Shown: positions 44,521 to 54,330 of the stretch, piece by piece | Numbering within the stretch: the first letter of the stretch is position 1 | Layout of the letters: the number at the start of each line of letters is the position of its first letter | Notes under the pieces: model-generated | Seen by the model: the letters and a program-made list of their open reading frames with translations, nothing else | The model's database searches: none | What the model was told of the DNA's origin: nothing | Made by a program: the position numbers and the translations under genes | Assembly: GCA_043770095.1 (NCBI GenBank) | Contig: JAYVIR010000120.1 | Location: 58,561-122,560, forward strand | Reading direction: 5' to 3' | Origin: JBGSUZ01 sp043770095 | Lineage (GTDB): Bacteria > Bacillota > Clostridia > Peptostreptococcales > Acidaminobacteraceae | DNA length: 64,000 nucleotides

Positions 44521-45379
44521 CTTAAAAAACTGGCGGATTTCTTCAAATGCCATTTATCCTTTTAAGAGTGGTGACGGCGTTCATTTTTTAAGATTAGCGC
44601 CATCCGATGAAAAGGACGCCACTCAAATTAGAGCAGAGTTAGAATTTTTGAATTATCTAAAAGGCAAAAAATATCCAGCAGTTGAACCCGTTATTTCCAA
44701 AAACGGGATACAACTTGAAGTCGCCGATACGCCTTGGGGCATATTCTACGCCACAACGTTTAAAGAAGTTCCTGGAAAGTCACTGGAAGATCAGAATTTG
44801 GATGAGCAAAAAATTTATAAATGGAGAAAATCCTTAGGTCAACTACACACTCACAGCCAACAATTTAAACCAACTGAAGCCAAACGAATGGATTGCTTGG
44901 AGTTTCTAAATTGGGTTGAAGGTGTCTTGACGGTATTTTTAGAGCAAGAAAATGCACTGGAGGAACTAAAAATTCTAAAAGAATATTTCTCGCAGTTAGA
45001 AATAACAGAGCACAATTATGGGTTAATTCATTATGATTTCGACGATGCGATGTATCATTGGTATGGCATGGACATTGAACAGGCTCTTGAAAGCATGAGA
45101 GACTGCGAAGAAATTGAAAACTTCGACGACGCTAGAACTGCGTTTATAGAGGGTTATCGTTCTGAAAGGCCTTTGACGAATGACGCGTTTAAAACCGCTA
45201 AGATGTTCAGGCGGTTCGCTAATCTTTATGGGTATACGAGAGTCCTAAGATCGGTTGAAGAACAATTGGAAGAAGAATCTGAGCGGATGCTTACACTACG
45301 GAGTCGCTTGGCTCAAACTTTAGAGAAAAGATCGACATTCTTTGGACATGACATTGATGAAACATTAGGAGGGAACCAA
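44511..45379 (+). pseudogene. Phosphotransferase-like remnant, truncated and internally deleted
   Basis: This frame resembles aminoglycoside/choline-type phosphotransferases: RISSNAIYPFKSGDGVHFLR, AELEFLNYLKGKKYPAVEP and FYATTFKEVPGKSL in the N-lobe. The catalytic loop is broken. GLIHYDFDDAMYHWYGMDIE joins the start of the Brenner-type His-x-Asp motif directly to the later IDFDDA-like metal motif, so the Asp and Asn catalytic residues and about 15-20 residues between are missing. The natural N-terminus also seems absent: homology starts within the rsgA stop region and no start codon with a ribosome binding site is seen. The frame continues without a stop into the methyltransferase gene. Confidence 0.6.
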
Positions 45380-46117
45380 ATGAATTTATTTTTCGAAGTA
45401 CATAAGGACATACCAAGAGAAGGTCCTGGAACAAACGAGTCTACAAAAAAAGCTTTCAATATGCTTGGACCACTTCCACTAGGAGCAAAAGCGCTAGACA
45501 TCGGCTGCGGCCCCGGCATGCAAACCATTGAACTTGCAAGGCATTTAGACGGGCATATTGTTGCTATTGACCCTCACGAACCTTTTCTGGATAAATTAAA
45601 AGAGAACGCCTCCAAAGAAGGGGTTCTCTCTAAAATAACTGTTCAAAACGGCTCCATGTTTGACCTTCAATTTGATGAAGACCATTTTGATTTGATTTGG
45701 TCAGAAGGCGCTATTTTCATTATCGGGTTTGATGAAGGCATTAAGGCTTGGAGAAAGTATCTGAAAACCGATGGCTATTTAGTGGTTTCAGAAATTTCAT
45801 GGCTTAGAAATGACGCCCCTAAAGAAGCAATAGAGTTTTGGGAAGCGGATTATCCATCTATCAAAGGCATCGGCGACAATATCAACCTTATTCAAAAGGC
45901 TGGCTATTCTCCCGTTGGGCATTTTGTTCTGCCTGAGATCGGTTGGTGGGAAAATTATTACAATCCCTTAATCGAGCGCATTAACCTTTTAAGAGTAAAA
46001 TATCAAGGCAACCAAGAAGCCAACGAGGCACTGGATAACACGATGAAAGAGATAGACTTATACCGCAAATACTCAGATTACTTTGGCTATGTTTTTTATC
46101 TGATGAAGAAAATATAG
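45380..46117 (+). CDS. Class I SAM-dependent methyltransferase
   Basis: A 245-residue cytoplasmic methyltransferase. The SAM-binding motifs are ALDIGCGPGMQTIEL, VAIDPHEPF and the acidic FDLIWSEGA. The start at 45380 is supported by AGGAGGGAACCAA; it is in frame with the upstream phosphotransferase remnant, so a fused product could exist if read through. The substrate is unknown. It is the last gene after rsgA and may be co-transcribed with it. Confidence 0.85.
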   Translation: MNLFFEVHKDIPREGPGTNESTKKAFNMLGPLPLGAKALDIGCGPGMQTIELARHLDGHIVAIDPHEPFLDKLKENASKEGVLSKITVQNGSMFDLQFDEDHFDLIWSEGAIFIIGFDEGIKAWRKYLKTDGYLVVSEISWLRNDAPKEAIEFWEADYPSIKGIGDNINLIQKAGYSPVGHFVLPEIGWWENYYNPLIERINLLRVKYQGNQEANEALDNTMKEIDLYRKYSDYFGYVFYLMKKI

Positions 46118-46162
46118 CCTACAGGCAATCGCGCCGCCAGTAAGGCGAGGCTGTCATCCCAC

Positions 46163-46885
46163 CTATAACACCTTAGACAAAAATAGCTTCGTGCGCTCCT
46201 CGGCAGGGTTTTCGAAAAGCACTATTGGGCACTTGTCCTCTACCACACGGCCTTCATCCATAAAAATGACACGGTCTGCCACTTCTTTGGCAAAACCCAT
46301 TTCGTGGGTGACAATAATCATGTTCATGCCCTCTTCAGCAAGCGTTTTCATCAGTTCTAACACTTCCTTGACCATTTCTGGGTCAAGCGCTGAGGTCGGT
46401 TCGTCAAAAAGCATCCACTCAGGCTCCATTGCGAGCGCACGTGCTATGGCAATACGCTGTTTTTGTCCCCCCGAAAGCTGGCTTGGATAAGCATCTTTTT
46501 TATCTGAAAGCCCTACTTTTTCAAGAAGACTCAGAGCCCTCATCTTAACGATGTCAGGGCTTTCTTTTTTGACTTGAATCGGTGCCAAAGTTAAATTTTC
46601 TAGGATTGACTTATGGGGAAACAGATTGAAGGATTGAAATACAAATCCCATTTTCTCACGGGTGTGATCAAGTGCTCTCTCTGTAATGCCAAGTGCCTCG
46701 CCCTCTACAATGACCTGCCCTTTCGTGGGCTTTTCAAGACCGTTGAGACATCTGAGCAAGGTGCTTTTTCCAGAACCGCTGGGCCCGATGATGACGGTGA
46801 CCTGCCCTTTTTCAAATGTGATGTTTAAATCTTTTAAAACCGCTAAAGTGCCAAAGTTTTTTTGTAAGTTTTTAACCTCAATCAC
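46163..46885 (-). CDS. Polar amino acid ABC transporter ATPase
   Basis: A 240-residue ATPase of the GlnQ/HisP class. Walker A is GPSGSGKST, the signature LSGGQKQR, Walker B EWMLFDEPTSAL, followed by switch His in VTHEMGFA. It drives uptake with the permease encoded immediately upstream. The start appears to be GTG, ten bases after GGGAGG, overlapping the permease 3' end by 8 bases. Confidence 0.93.
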   Translation of the reverse strand: MIEVKNLQKNFGTLAVLKDLNITFEKGQVTVIIGPSGSGKSTLLRCLNGLEKPTKGQVIVEGEALGITERALDHTREKMGFVFQSFNLFPHKSILENLTLAPIQVKKESPDIVKMRALSLLEKVGLSDKKDAYPSQLSGGQKQRIAIARALAMEPEWMLFDEPTSALDPEMVKEVLELMKTLAEEGMNMIIVTHEMGFAKEVADRVIFMDEGRVVEDKCPIVLFENPAEERTKLFLSKVL

Positions 46886-47516
46886 TGACTTTCAACCTCC
46901 CTTCAAGTTGTTGCAAAGCTTTCGACAAGCTATAAGTAAGAACAAAATAAATGCTCGCCACCACAATTAATGGTTCAAACGGTTTAAAGGTAATGCCCCT
47001 TACCGTGTCAGCGTTGTACATTAAATCATGAACGCCAATAACGGAAACGATTGCCGACTCTTTGATGAGGACAATAAATTCATTTCCAAGCGCGGGCAAG
47101 ATATTCTTAAAAGCTTGCGGCAATATGACATTTTTCATGGTCAGTCCGCTCGACATGCCAAGGCTTCTCGCCGCTTCCCACTGTCCTTTATCAACCGCTT
47201 CAATTCCTGCACGGATAATCTCGGAAATATAGGCTGCGCTGTTAAAGGTCATGGCCAGTACCGCCGCCACGAGCATTGGCATATTTTGCAGTCCATAATA
47301 CACAATATACAGTTGCAGGATCAGTGGCGTGCCCCTGACAATTGCCACGTAGGCATCTCCCAATTTGGCAAGCGGTCTTATTTTTGAGCGCCTCACCAGC
47401 GTTAAAAGGGTGCCAACAATGAGACCAAACAAAACGGCCATGAGCGAAAGCCCTACCGTATAAGCGGTTCCATTAATAAAATACTGTCCATAGGTTGATA
47501 GAAATTCAAAGCTCAT
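46878..47516 (-). CDS. Polar amino acid ABC transporter permease
   Basis: A 212-residue permease of the HisM/GlnP family with five helices and the EAA motif QWEAARSLGMSSGLTMKNVI. It forms the channel with the ATPase. No substrate-binding lipoprotein gene is adjacent in either direction, which is unusual because such systems normally carry one in the same operon. The start has only a weak GGTG ribosome binding site. Confidence 0.92.
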   Translation of the reverse strand: MSFEFLSTYGQYFINGTAYTVGLSLMAVLFGLIVGTLLTLVRRSKIRPLAKLGDAYVAIVRGTPLILQLYIVYYGLQNMPMLVAAVLAMTFNSAAYISEIIRAGIEAVDKGQWEAARSLGMSSGLTMKNVILPQAFKNILPALGNEFIVLIKESAIVSVIGVHDLMYNADTVRGITFKPFEPLIVVASIYFVLTYSLSKALQQLEGRLKVSD

Positions 47517-47650
47517 TATTTTTCACCATATTGCAACGCGCCTTTTTTTGAGGGTTGATGCACCTTTCTATTTGAATTCAAAACTTGTTTTATTATACAA
47601 ATAAATGTATAAATAGTCAAGCGGGTGAATGTATATTCTTTTCAAAAAAT

Positions 47651-47690
47651 AAAAACCGCGACACTCTGGGAAAATGTCACGGTTTTTTGT
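47651..47690 (-). terminator. Intrinsic terminator after the TldD/TldE pair
   Basis: AAAAACCGCGACACTCT and the complementary AATGTCACGGTTTTTT form a long stem with one or two mismatches, about 60 bases beyond the TldE stop. Confidence 0.8.
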
Positions 47691-47752
47691 TTGGGTAATA
47701 TCATTTAATTTTACTCATTTATTCATCGTTACCAACGCATTCAACCAACGCC

Positions 47753-49084
47753 CTACAGCTGCGTCTTACCCGTAAATTTAAAGTCTTTGACCTTCAGCGC
47801 GGGCATGTAATTATTGCCACCAAAGCCTTCCACTGCATGACGGTCTTTCGAAATCAGTTCTACATTGCTGAAAATGCGTTCGATGCTGTCGGTGAAGCGC
47901 AGGTTGTAGACAGGTGCAACGACTTTTCCATCTTCAATCAAATACAAGCCGTCTCTTGTGAGTGCCGTCAAAACACCGTCTCTAGGGCTGACGATGTTCA
48001 TATAATGGAAGCGTGTTACCAAAAGACCTCTTTTAGTCGATTGAATCATCTCCTGCATAGACGAACTTCCCGCATCCATGACCATATTGAGTGGTATGCC
48101 GCCTTGTCCAGTGCCGATTGAATGTCCTGTTGTTTTGGTGCCTGCTTTGATTGCCATAGACTGGTCATATGCAATTTGACCAATCACGCCATTTTCGACG
48201 AGGTTTAACGGCTGTCTTTCAATGCCTTCGAAGTCAAATGGCCTGAACATGGTTTTGTCATTGGTATAGTCGTCACGAATGGTAATGTTCTCGCCAAGAC
48301 ATTTTACGCCGAGTTTGCCTGAGAAACAGCTCATGTCCATTTGGTGGAACATAGAAGAAAATCCAAGATACCCAGTATAATTAGCAAGTTCGCCCACTGC
48401 AAGCGGTTCAAGGATAACATCGTAACTGCCAGGCTCTACTGAAATCGGATTAAGTGCTTTTTGAGCCTTTTCATATAATGTGGCAAGTTCTTTCACTACG
48501 TCAAGTTCGTCTGCGTTTGACACGGACTTACTCATGTAAGAAGAAGCGCCGCTGTCGTGCATGACCATACCCGTCATTTTCACGTCCGTGTAGTTTGCAT
48601 AACGTCTAACCTTGCGATTATTTCCCCAAACGATGGCTGTATTGATGAGCGACAATGAGCCTGCAGCAATATATTCAGGGCCAATATTGGCAATGCCCGC
48701 TTTAAGGAGCGCCGCTCTCTGTTCAATGCTAAAAGCAGCATTCAACGTTTCGCAGTAGCTCATATGTTCAATTTCCGCTTGATTTTCAAGTTCTGGAAGT
48801 TCAAGTTCTCCTTCTGGAAGAAATGCTAAAATAGACTCGGCTTTTCTGAGGGCTTCCAAAATGGACGCTTCATCGCATACATTCGTGACGACCGATGCCG
48901 TTTTTTTATTTGACGTCACATGGATTTGAATTTGAGTGTCCTGATTGTAAACATTTTGATGAATTTGGGAATTGGCATAACGCGTGAGGCCTTCTTCTTT
49001 AAAATCCATCATGACGGTCGTATAATATTTAGCTTGAGTTTCGATCAGGTCAATGATTTGATATGCTGTTTTTTTATTTAACAT
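47753..49084 (-). CDS. TldE/PmbA-like subunit, first pair
   Basis: A 443-residue protein of the TldD/PmbA family lacking the HExxxH zinc motif, so it is the non-catalytic TldE-like partner. The C-terminal half has the family folds with GYLGFSSMFHQMD and TGQGGIPLNMVMDAGSSS. Known TldD/TldE complexes are proteases that process modified peptides (microcin B17, CcdA). It begins within the 3' end of the tldD-like gene (11-base overlap), which supports a heterodimer. Confidence 0.88.
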   Translation of the reverse strand: MLNKKTAYQIIDLIETQAKYYTTVMMDFKEEGLTRYANSQIHQNVYNQDTQIQIHVTSNKKTASVVTNVCDEASILEALRKAESILAFLPEGELELPELENQAEIEHMSYCETLNAAFSIEQRAALLKAGIANIGPEYIAAGSLSLINTAIVWGNNRKVRRYANYTDVKMTGMVMHDSGASSYMSKSVSNADELDVVKELATLYEKAQKALNPISVEPGSYDVILEPLAVGELANYTGYLGFSSMFHQMDMSCFSGKLGVKCLGENITIRDDYTNDKTMFRPFDFEGIERQPLNLVENGVIGQIAYDQSMAIKAGTKTTGHSIGTGQGGIPLNMVMDAGSSSMQEMIQSTKRGLLVTRFHYMNIVSPRDGVLTALTRDGLYLIEDGKVVAPVYNLRFTDSIERIFSNVELISKDRHAVEGFGGNNYMPALKVKDFKFTGKTQL

Positions 49085-50522
49085 CGCTCACACCTACCTT
49101 TACGTTTCTGAATCTTGCCGGTGAAGCACCGTGGGCAACGTGTGCCTCTTGACCGGGTTCGCCTTTTCCGCAGTTTGGCGTGCCATAAACGCGCCAGTAG
49201 TTTTCATTGGCAATACCGTCGCAACTTCCCCAGAACTCTGGGGTAATGCCTGAATAAATGGGGTTTTTATATATTTTGCCCGTTAATTGTCCCGCTTTTA
49301 TTTCGTAGGCAATTTCAGTTCCAAATTGGAAATTCACGCGTTTGTCGTCTATTGACCAACTCCTATTTGTTTTTAAAAATAAGCCATTTTCAACGCCTGA
49401 TACCAATTCGTCAAGTTCAAAATTACCTGGCATCAAATTGATATTGGTCATTCTGACGATCGGAATGTTCTGCCATCCGTCTGCCCGATTGGTGCCGTTA
49501 GACGCTTGACCGATTTTCCAAGCCGTGTCTCTTGATGAAATAAAGTTTTTGAGAATGCCTTTGTCAATAATAGTCGTTTTTTGCGCTTTTACGCCATCAT
49601 CGTCATAGCCAAAAGTGCCAAGCGCCTCTGGAAGTGTGCCGTCTGCGACAACGGTCACATGTTCTGAGCCGTATTTGAACCCTTCTTCGATCATGCCCGT
49701 ATGCACAAAACTCATCCCTGCATAAGCCGCCTCAGAACCAAAAATGCGATCGAGTTCCACAGGATGGCCAATGCTTTCATGAATTTGAAGTTGAAGCTGA
49801 TCGGAGTCTATAATGACGTCGAAATGACCGCTTGGGCATTCTTCCGCTCTTACAAGCTCAGTGGCTTCCGTGCCGATTCTTGCCGCATTTCCTATGAGGT
49901 CCATTTTTTCGATAAACTCATAGCCTGCCGAACCCACATTGCCTCCAAAGCAATTCGGATAGCTTCTTTGTTGTGTATCGGCTTCATGCGTGGCATAAGC
50001 AATAATGCCGCCGCCAGATTCGTACAGTTCTTGTGTGATGTAGCTGCCTTCGGTGTCAGCAAATATTTTATCAATACGCTGGAAATTCAAGTTGCCCCAC
50101 GTTCTCGACAAGTCGCCGCTTGCTCTCATGGTTTCTTCCGCACTCATGAGCAGTTGAATTTTTTCTGCCATCGGCACTGCAAATGGGTCTTTTTCAATGG
50201 GGGTTTTATAATGATCGACAATTATATCTTTTGGCGATAATATGATTTTTTCAGTTTGAAGTTCACGACTTGATTTCGCAATTAAAAGTGCTTTTACAGC
50301 GGTGTCTTGAATCAAATCAAAATCTTGAGAACTTGCAAATCCAAGCGATCCGTCAAAGATAACCCGTATCCCGTAACCTTTGCTTCTTGAATTTTGAATT
50401 TTTTCAACGGTTAAATTATTGGTGCTGATGTCTTCATATTGTTTATCCACAATTCGAATATCTGCATAATCCACCGATTGACCATTTAGCCAATTTAAAA
50501 CCTTAGAAATTTGATCTTTCAA
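49074..50522 (-). CDS. TldD-like metalloprotease subunit, first pair
   Basis: A 482-residue TldD-type protein. The zinc-binding motif is QIHESIGHPVELDRI (HExxxH), followed by FGSEAAYAG, with a C-terminal GxxNCGKGEPGQEAHVAHGA segment carrying the distal ligand region. It pairs with the overlapping TldE-like gene. The start is probably TTG, with GGTGAGG upstream. No RiPP precursor was seen beside it, so the substrate is unknown. Confidence 0.9.
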   Translation of the reverse strand: MKDQISKVLNWLNGQSVDYADIRIVDKQYEDISTNNLTVEKIQNSRSKGYGIRVIFDGSLGFASSQDFDLIQDTAVKALLIAKSSRELQTEKIILSPKDIIVDHYKTPIEKDPFAVPMAEKIQLLMSAEETMRASGDLSRTWGNLNFQRIDKIFADTEGSYITQELYESGGGIIAYATHEADTQQRSYPNCFGGNVGSAGYEFIEKMDLIGNAARIGTEATELVRAEECPSGHFDVIIDSDQLQLQIHESIGHPVELDRIFGSEAAYAGMSFVHTGMIEEGFKYGSEHVTVVADGTLPEALGTFGYDDDGVKAQKTTIIDKGILKNFISSRDTAWKIGQASNGTNRADGWQNIPIVRMTNINLMPGNFELDELVSGVENGLFLKTNRSWSIDDKRVNFQFGTEIAYEIKAGQLTGKIYKNPIYSGITPEFWGSCDGIANENYWRVYGTPNCGKGEPGQEAHVAHGASPARFRNVKVGVSDVK

Positions 50523-50676
50523 TTTGCCTCACCTCCTCCAAAATAGAGAATCTTTTCATCGTAAACGCAAAAATTATTTCATTACGCAAAAAAACCTCTT
50601 CATTAAAAATATTAATACATTAAACAAAATTAAACAACACTATTTTGTGAATAGCCTGACTTTTCGCAAAATTAGT

Positions 50677-51495
50677 TTAGATTTTTAAGTACCCCTCCGC
50701 CTCAATCCGCTTTAAAAGTTTCACGCACTCTTCAAGATAACTGGTCATTGCCAACTCAGTTAACTGCGGATAGTAGGTTTTGATGAAAGCCATCAGCGCC
50801 TCATTGACTTCAAAGAGATCAAAACTTTGAGCGCTTAGCATTTTTCTCGAAACACTGTCGGTTCTAATAAAATAATGATATTTGGGCGTCGGGTTATAGG
50901 CAATCCCACGACTGGCATGAATCAAGCGATAGGTGGTCGCTTTGTCTTCCATGGTTTTCCCATTTGGATAGCGAATTTTGGTAAACAGTTCACGCCTAAA
51001 AAGCTTATTGCAGGCTGAGTAGCGCATTTGATCTTTTTCAAACATATTTTCAAGCGCTTCCAGTGGCGTATAAAAAGAGGTCTGTTTTTGGTCACTGCTA
51101 AATTTTAAAGCCTCTCGCTGTTCTATTTTCACGAACCCGCAGGCGGCAAGGTCAACGCCTTCATGAGACAGCATCTGGTCAAGCTGCTCGTAAAAGTCAG
51201 GTTCAATCCAGTCATCGCCATCTATAAATCCGATGAATTTACCCCTTGCTCTTTCAATGCCCAAATTTCTAGCGCAAGCACTGCCGCTGTTTATGGTATG
51301 AAAAACCCGTACTCTCTTGTCACTCAACTTGTATGCATCGCAAATAAGCCCAGAGTCGTCGGTTGAGCCATCATCGACTAGAAGGACTTCCAGATCCGAA
51401 AAGGTTTGGCTCAGAATGGCGTCCACGCAGTCTTTTAAATAGGGTGCCACATTGTAAACAGGAAGAATCACGCTGATTTTTGGCGCTTGCCTCAT
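50677..51495 (-). CDS. GT2 family glycosyltransferase
   Basis: A 272-residue GT-A enzyme. SVILPVYNVAPYLKDCVDAI and LLVDDGSTDDSG bind the sugar nucleotide, and FIGFIDGDDWIEPDF carries the DxD-type metal motif. It probably adds sugars to a cell-surface glycan. The start at 51495 (MRQAPKIS) has GGTGGG upstream. It is divergent from the GT4 gene. Confidence 0.9.
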   Translation of the reverse strand: MRQAPKISVILPVYNVAPYLKDCVDAILSQTFSDLEVLLVDDGSTDDSGLICDAYKLSDKRVRVFHTINSGSACARNLGIERARGKFIGFIDGDDWIEPDFYEQLDQMLSHEGVDLAACGFVKIEQREALKFSSDQKQTSFYTPLEALENMFEKDQMRYSACNKLFRRELFTKIRYPNGKTMEDKATTYRLIHASRGIAYNPTPKYHYFIRTDSVSRKMLSAQSFDLFEVNEALMAFIKTYYPQLTELAMTSYLEECVKLLKRIEAEGYLKI

Positions 51496-51643
51496 AAAAC
51501 CCACCCGCCTTTTATTTTTGGATTGCTGAAAACTTTGTATATATCTTCCACACATTCGGGTACAATAAGAGAACACTTACAAATATCTTAAGTCACTTAT
51601 TTTGCTAAAAACTAACCTTTTAACCGATGGAGGCATCAGTCCT

Positions 51644-52936
51644 ATGAGTCGTATTTTACACATTTTATCTCAAATACCCTCTCAAACGGGCAGCGGCGTA
51701 TTTTTTGACAACATCAGCGCTCAGGCAAGACTTCTCGGCTATGAACAGGCCGCTGTAATTGGTCTGCCTTTGTCCTTTAAAGATTACCCCATTGAAGGGT
51801 TTTCAAATAGCGAAGTTTATAAAATTTTATTTGACTCAGATGTTTTGCCGTTTAAAATCCCTGGCATGAGCGATGTTATGCCCTATGAAAGCACTCGTTT
51901 TTCTGATATGAGCCTCACTGAAATTGAAGCCTATAAGCAGCAATTTCGTCTGACGCTTCGCAGTGCCATAGAGACCTTTAAGCCTGATTTTATTTTATCC
52001 AATCACCTATGGGTTGCGACTGCAGTAGCAGGGGAATTATTGTCTGAAATCTCTGCTGAGTCTTCTTGTATTCTTGACCCTGCACGCAAACGGCCTCGTC
52101 TTTACGGCATCTGCCACGGCACTGACCTTCGCCAAATGCAGCTGAGTCCTCAGATTAAACCTTATGTGTTAAAGGGGTGCAAGCACGTCGATGGGGTATT
52201 TGCACTGCATCAGGCGCAACTTGAAGAAATTCAGCGCCGCTATGACCTGCCGAAAGAAAAGCTTCATTTAATTGGAAATGGCTATAACCCAGCGATTTTT
52301 CATTTGGAAAATCACGAGAAATTTCATAGAAACGCCAAAATAGAATTGATTTACGTAGGAAAATTGGCTTACTCAAAAGGCGTCATGGCGCTCATTGAAG
52401 CCGTGTCTGCCTTAGACGCCCAGCAATATCGGCTGACACTGGTTGGAAAAGGCAGCGGCGCTGAAGCAGAAAGCATTTTAGAGGCCATTTCTCACACAAA
52501 TGCCGACATTCGCTATTTAGGGTATTTGACTCAAATAGAACTAGCAGAGGTCTTTAAGGACTCTGATATTTTTATGCTGCCTTCTTTTTATGAGGGACTC
52601 CCACTGGTTGTCATTGAAGCTTTGGCATCGGGATTAAAAGTGGTTGTCAACGACCTTCCTGGGCTTCGTGAGTGGCTTGGACGCGACATTAACGACTCTG
52701 GTCACATTTTTTACGTGCCAATGCCCGAACTTGAAGGGCTGGATCTTTGCAAAAAAACAGCTGAGGCGCCTTATATCAAGACACTCTCAGCTGCTATTCT
52801 CAACTGTGCAAATTTAATTTATGCCAACCCTCATGCCATTTGTCGCCATTACAGCGTCATTGAGGAGAGGTCTTGGGAAAAGGTATTCGAAAAAATGGAA
52901 ACGGTATTTCTGTCGTGCGGGTCAAAAGCTCTGTAA
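51644..52936 (+). CDS. GT4 family glycosyltransferase
   Basis: A 430-residue GT-B enzyme. The N-terminal part has the donor-site-like HGTDLR, and the C-terminal nucleotide-sugar domain has YVGKLAYSKGVMAL and the E-x7-E motif FYEGLPLVVIEALASG. The acceptor is unknown. The ATG has GGAGG upstream. The last 88 bases overlap the 3' end of the PHP gene on the other strand, so expression of the two may interfere. Confidence 0.9.
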   Translation: MSRILHILSQIPSQTGSGVFFDNISAQARLLGYEQAAVIGLPLSFKDYPIEGFSNSEVYKILFDSDVLPFKIPGMSDVMPYESTRFSDMSLTEIEAYKQQFRLTLRSAIETFKPDFILSNHLWVATAVAGELLSEISAESSCILDPARKRPRLYGICHGTDLRQMQLSPQIKPYVLKGCKHVDGVFALHQAQLEEIQRRYDLPKEKLHLIGNGYNPAIFHLENHEKFHRNAKIELIYVGKLAYSKGVMALIEAVSALDAQQYRLTLVGKGSGAEAESILEAISHTNADIRYLGYLTQIELAEVFKDSDIFMLPSFYEGLPLVVIEALASGLKVVVNDLPGLREWLGRDINDSGHIFYVPMPELEGLDLCKKTAEAPYIKTLSAAILNCANLIYANPHAICRHYSVIEERSWEKVFEKMETVFLSCGSKAL

Positions 52937-53538
52937 CCCTTCTGTGTGTATACGGCAGGCGTTGTAATGCCTGTTTTGACGGCCTCAATAAAGTCTTGGG
53001 TATCTCTGATAATGCCAGGAAAAATGGTTGCATACTGGCCAATTTTCTCGGCAATATGAGCGTCTCCAGCACCAAATACAGGAATGCCAAGCTCTTTTGC
53101 CAAATGATACGCCGTCATATTGTGATGGTGTGGCGTACTGCCATTAAAGGCTTCAATGCCAGAGAGTCCTCGCACGCTGCGAAGGTGATTGCCCATCCCA
53201 CGGTTGTTTTGTCTAAACGGATGCGCGCTCATGGCAACGCCGCCCACTTTTAAAGTCAGGTCAATCAGCTGCTGAGCATGCAGTTTTTGAGTCGGCAAAT
53301 GCTCTAGTCCAAAGACCGTGATGTCGCCTTCGTGGGTCAAAATTTCAGCACCGACAATAATCAGGAAACCTGTTTCTTTTGAATAGTGACGCGCTCGCTC
53401 GGTAAGGCCATTGCTTTCATGGTCAGTGATGCAAACGCCACTGAGTCCAATTTCTTTGGCTCTTGCTACAATCATTTCAAGCGAGAGAAAACTGTCGTCT
53501 GAAAACGTGCGTTCGTGCATGTGGGTATCGATAATCAT
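52849..53538 (-). CDS. PHP domain metal-dependent phosphoesterase
   Basis: A 229-residue PHP protein. Metal ligands appear in DTHMHERTF, ITDHESN, SAHPFR and GAGDAHIAEKIG. The family includes polymerase-associated, histidinol-phosphate and RNase-like phosphatases; the substrate here is unknown. The ATG has GAGGTAAAATAG upstream. Its 3' end overlaps the convergent GT4 gene by 88 bases. Confidence 0.88.
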   Translation of the reverse strand: MIIDTHMHERTFSDDSFLSLEMIVARAKEIGLSGVCITDHESNGLTERARHYSKETGFLIIVGAEILTHEGDITVFGLEHLPTQKLHAQQLIDLTLKVGGVAMSAHPFRQNNRGMGNHLRSVRGLSGIEAFNGSTPHHHNMTAYHLAKELGIPVFGAGDAHIAEKIGQYATIFPGIIRDTQDFIEAVKTGITTPAVYTQKGYRAFDPHDRNTVSIFSNTFSQDLSSMTL

Positions 53539-53710
53539 CTATTTTACCTCAATTAAAGTCCTTCTATTTTTCGACTTGGTTTCCCAAATCTATCTTTAGG
53601 GTTAGGGTTCTATAAGACGATTATATAATAGCTTGCCCTTCAAAAACGATAGAAAATTTCTATAGTTTTTGTTTTATCATCACAATTTTCTATCATCAGG
53701 AGGTATTCCT

Positions 53711-54259
53711 ATGAAACATATCCCCAATATCTTAACCATCATTCGCATGTGCCTGATCCCCGTCTTTGTGATGTTCTTTTTTTCAGACAGCCCAAACGGA
53801 CAGAGTTACGCCTTGCTCATCTTTCTAATAGCAGGGATTACGGACGTGCTTGATGGGCAGATTGCCCGCCGCTACAACCTTGTCTCCGCCATCGGAACCG
53901 TGCTTGATCCGTTAGCAGACAAGTTAATGCTCCTCACAGCACTTATTTGCTTGGCTCTCGTTGGCATTCTCCCAGTATGGGCGTTAGTGATTGTCTACCT
54001 TAAAGAATTTTTCATGATCATCAGCGGCAGTTTGCTTTTCTTTAGGCGCGAGAAGTTTGTCATCCCCGCCAATCAATTTGGAAAACTGGCTACGGTAAGC
54101 TTCACACTTGCGGTCATTTTGCTGATTTTACTCCCTAATAGTCCCTTCTCCTTTGCGGCTTTGCTTGCAGCGATTGCTTTAAAATTCGTGGCGCTCTTTT
54201 CTTATGTGTTTGGCTATTTGAAATTTCATAGGAAAAATAAAAATCCTATGAAAAATTAA
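53711..54259 (+). CDS. pgsA: CDP-diacylglycerol-glycerol-3-phosphate phosphatidyltransferase
   Basis: A 182-residue membrane protein with about five helices. The CDP-alcohol phosphotransferase signature DG(x)2AR(x)8G(x)3D(x)3D is complete: DGQIARRYNLVSAIGTVLDP and then LADK. It makes phosphatidylglycerol phosphate; another CDP-alcohol acceptor is possible but less likely. The ATG has AGGAGGTATTCCT upstream, and the MFS gene follows 71 bases later. Confidence 0.88.
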   Translation: MKHIPNILTIIRMCLIPVFVMFFFSDSPNGQSYALLIFLIAGITDVLDGQIARRYNLVSAIGTVLDPLADKLMLLTALICLALVGILPVWALVIVYLKEFFMIISGSLLFFRREKFVIPANQFGKLATVSFTLAVILLILLPNSPFSFAALLAAIALKFVALFSYVFGYLKFHRKNKNPMKN

Positions 54260-54330
54260 AATTACATTATTTCACAAAAATACTTGCCATTTTCACAGCT
54301 ATAGTTTCATCATCGACAGAGAGGTACCCT

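Noticed and set aside
44411..44522. GTG start upstream of the phosphotransferase remnant, overlapping rsgA
   Set aside because: It has no ribosome binding site, and the residues encoded inside rsgA do not resemble the expected N-terminus, so it is not taken as a true start.
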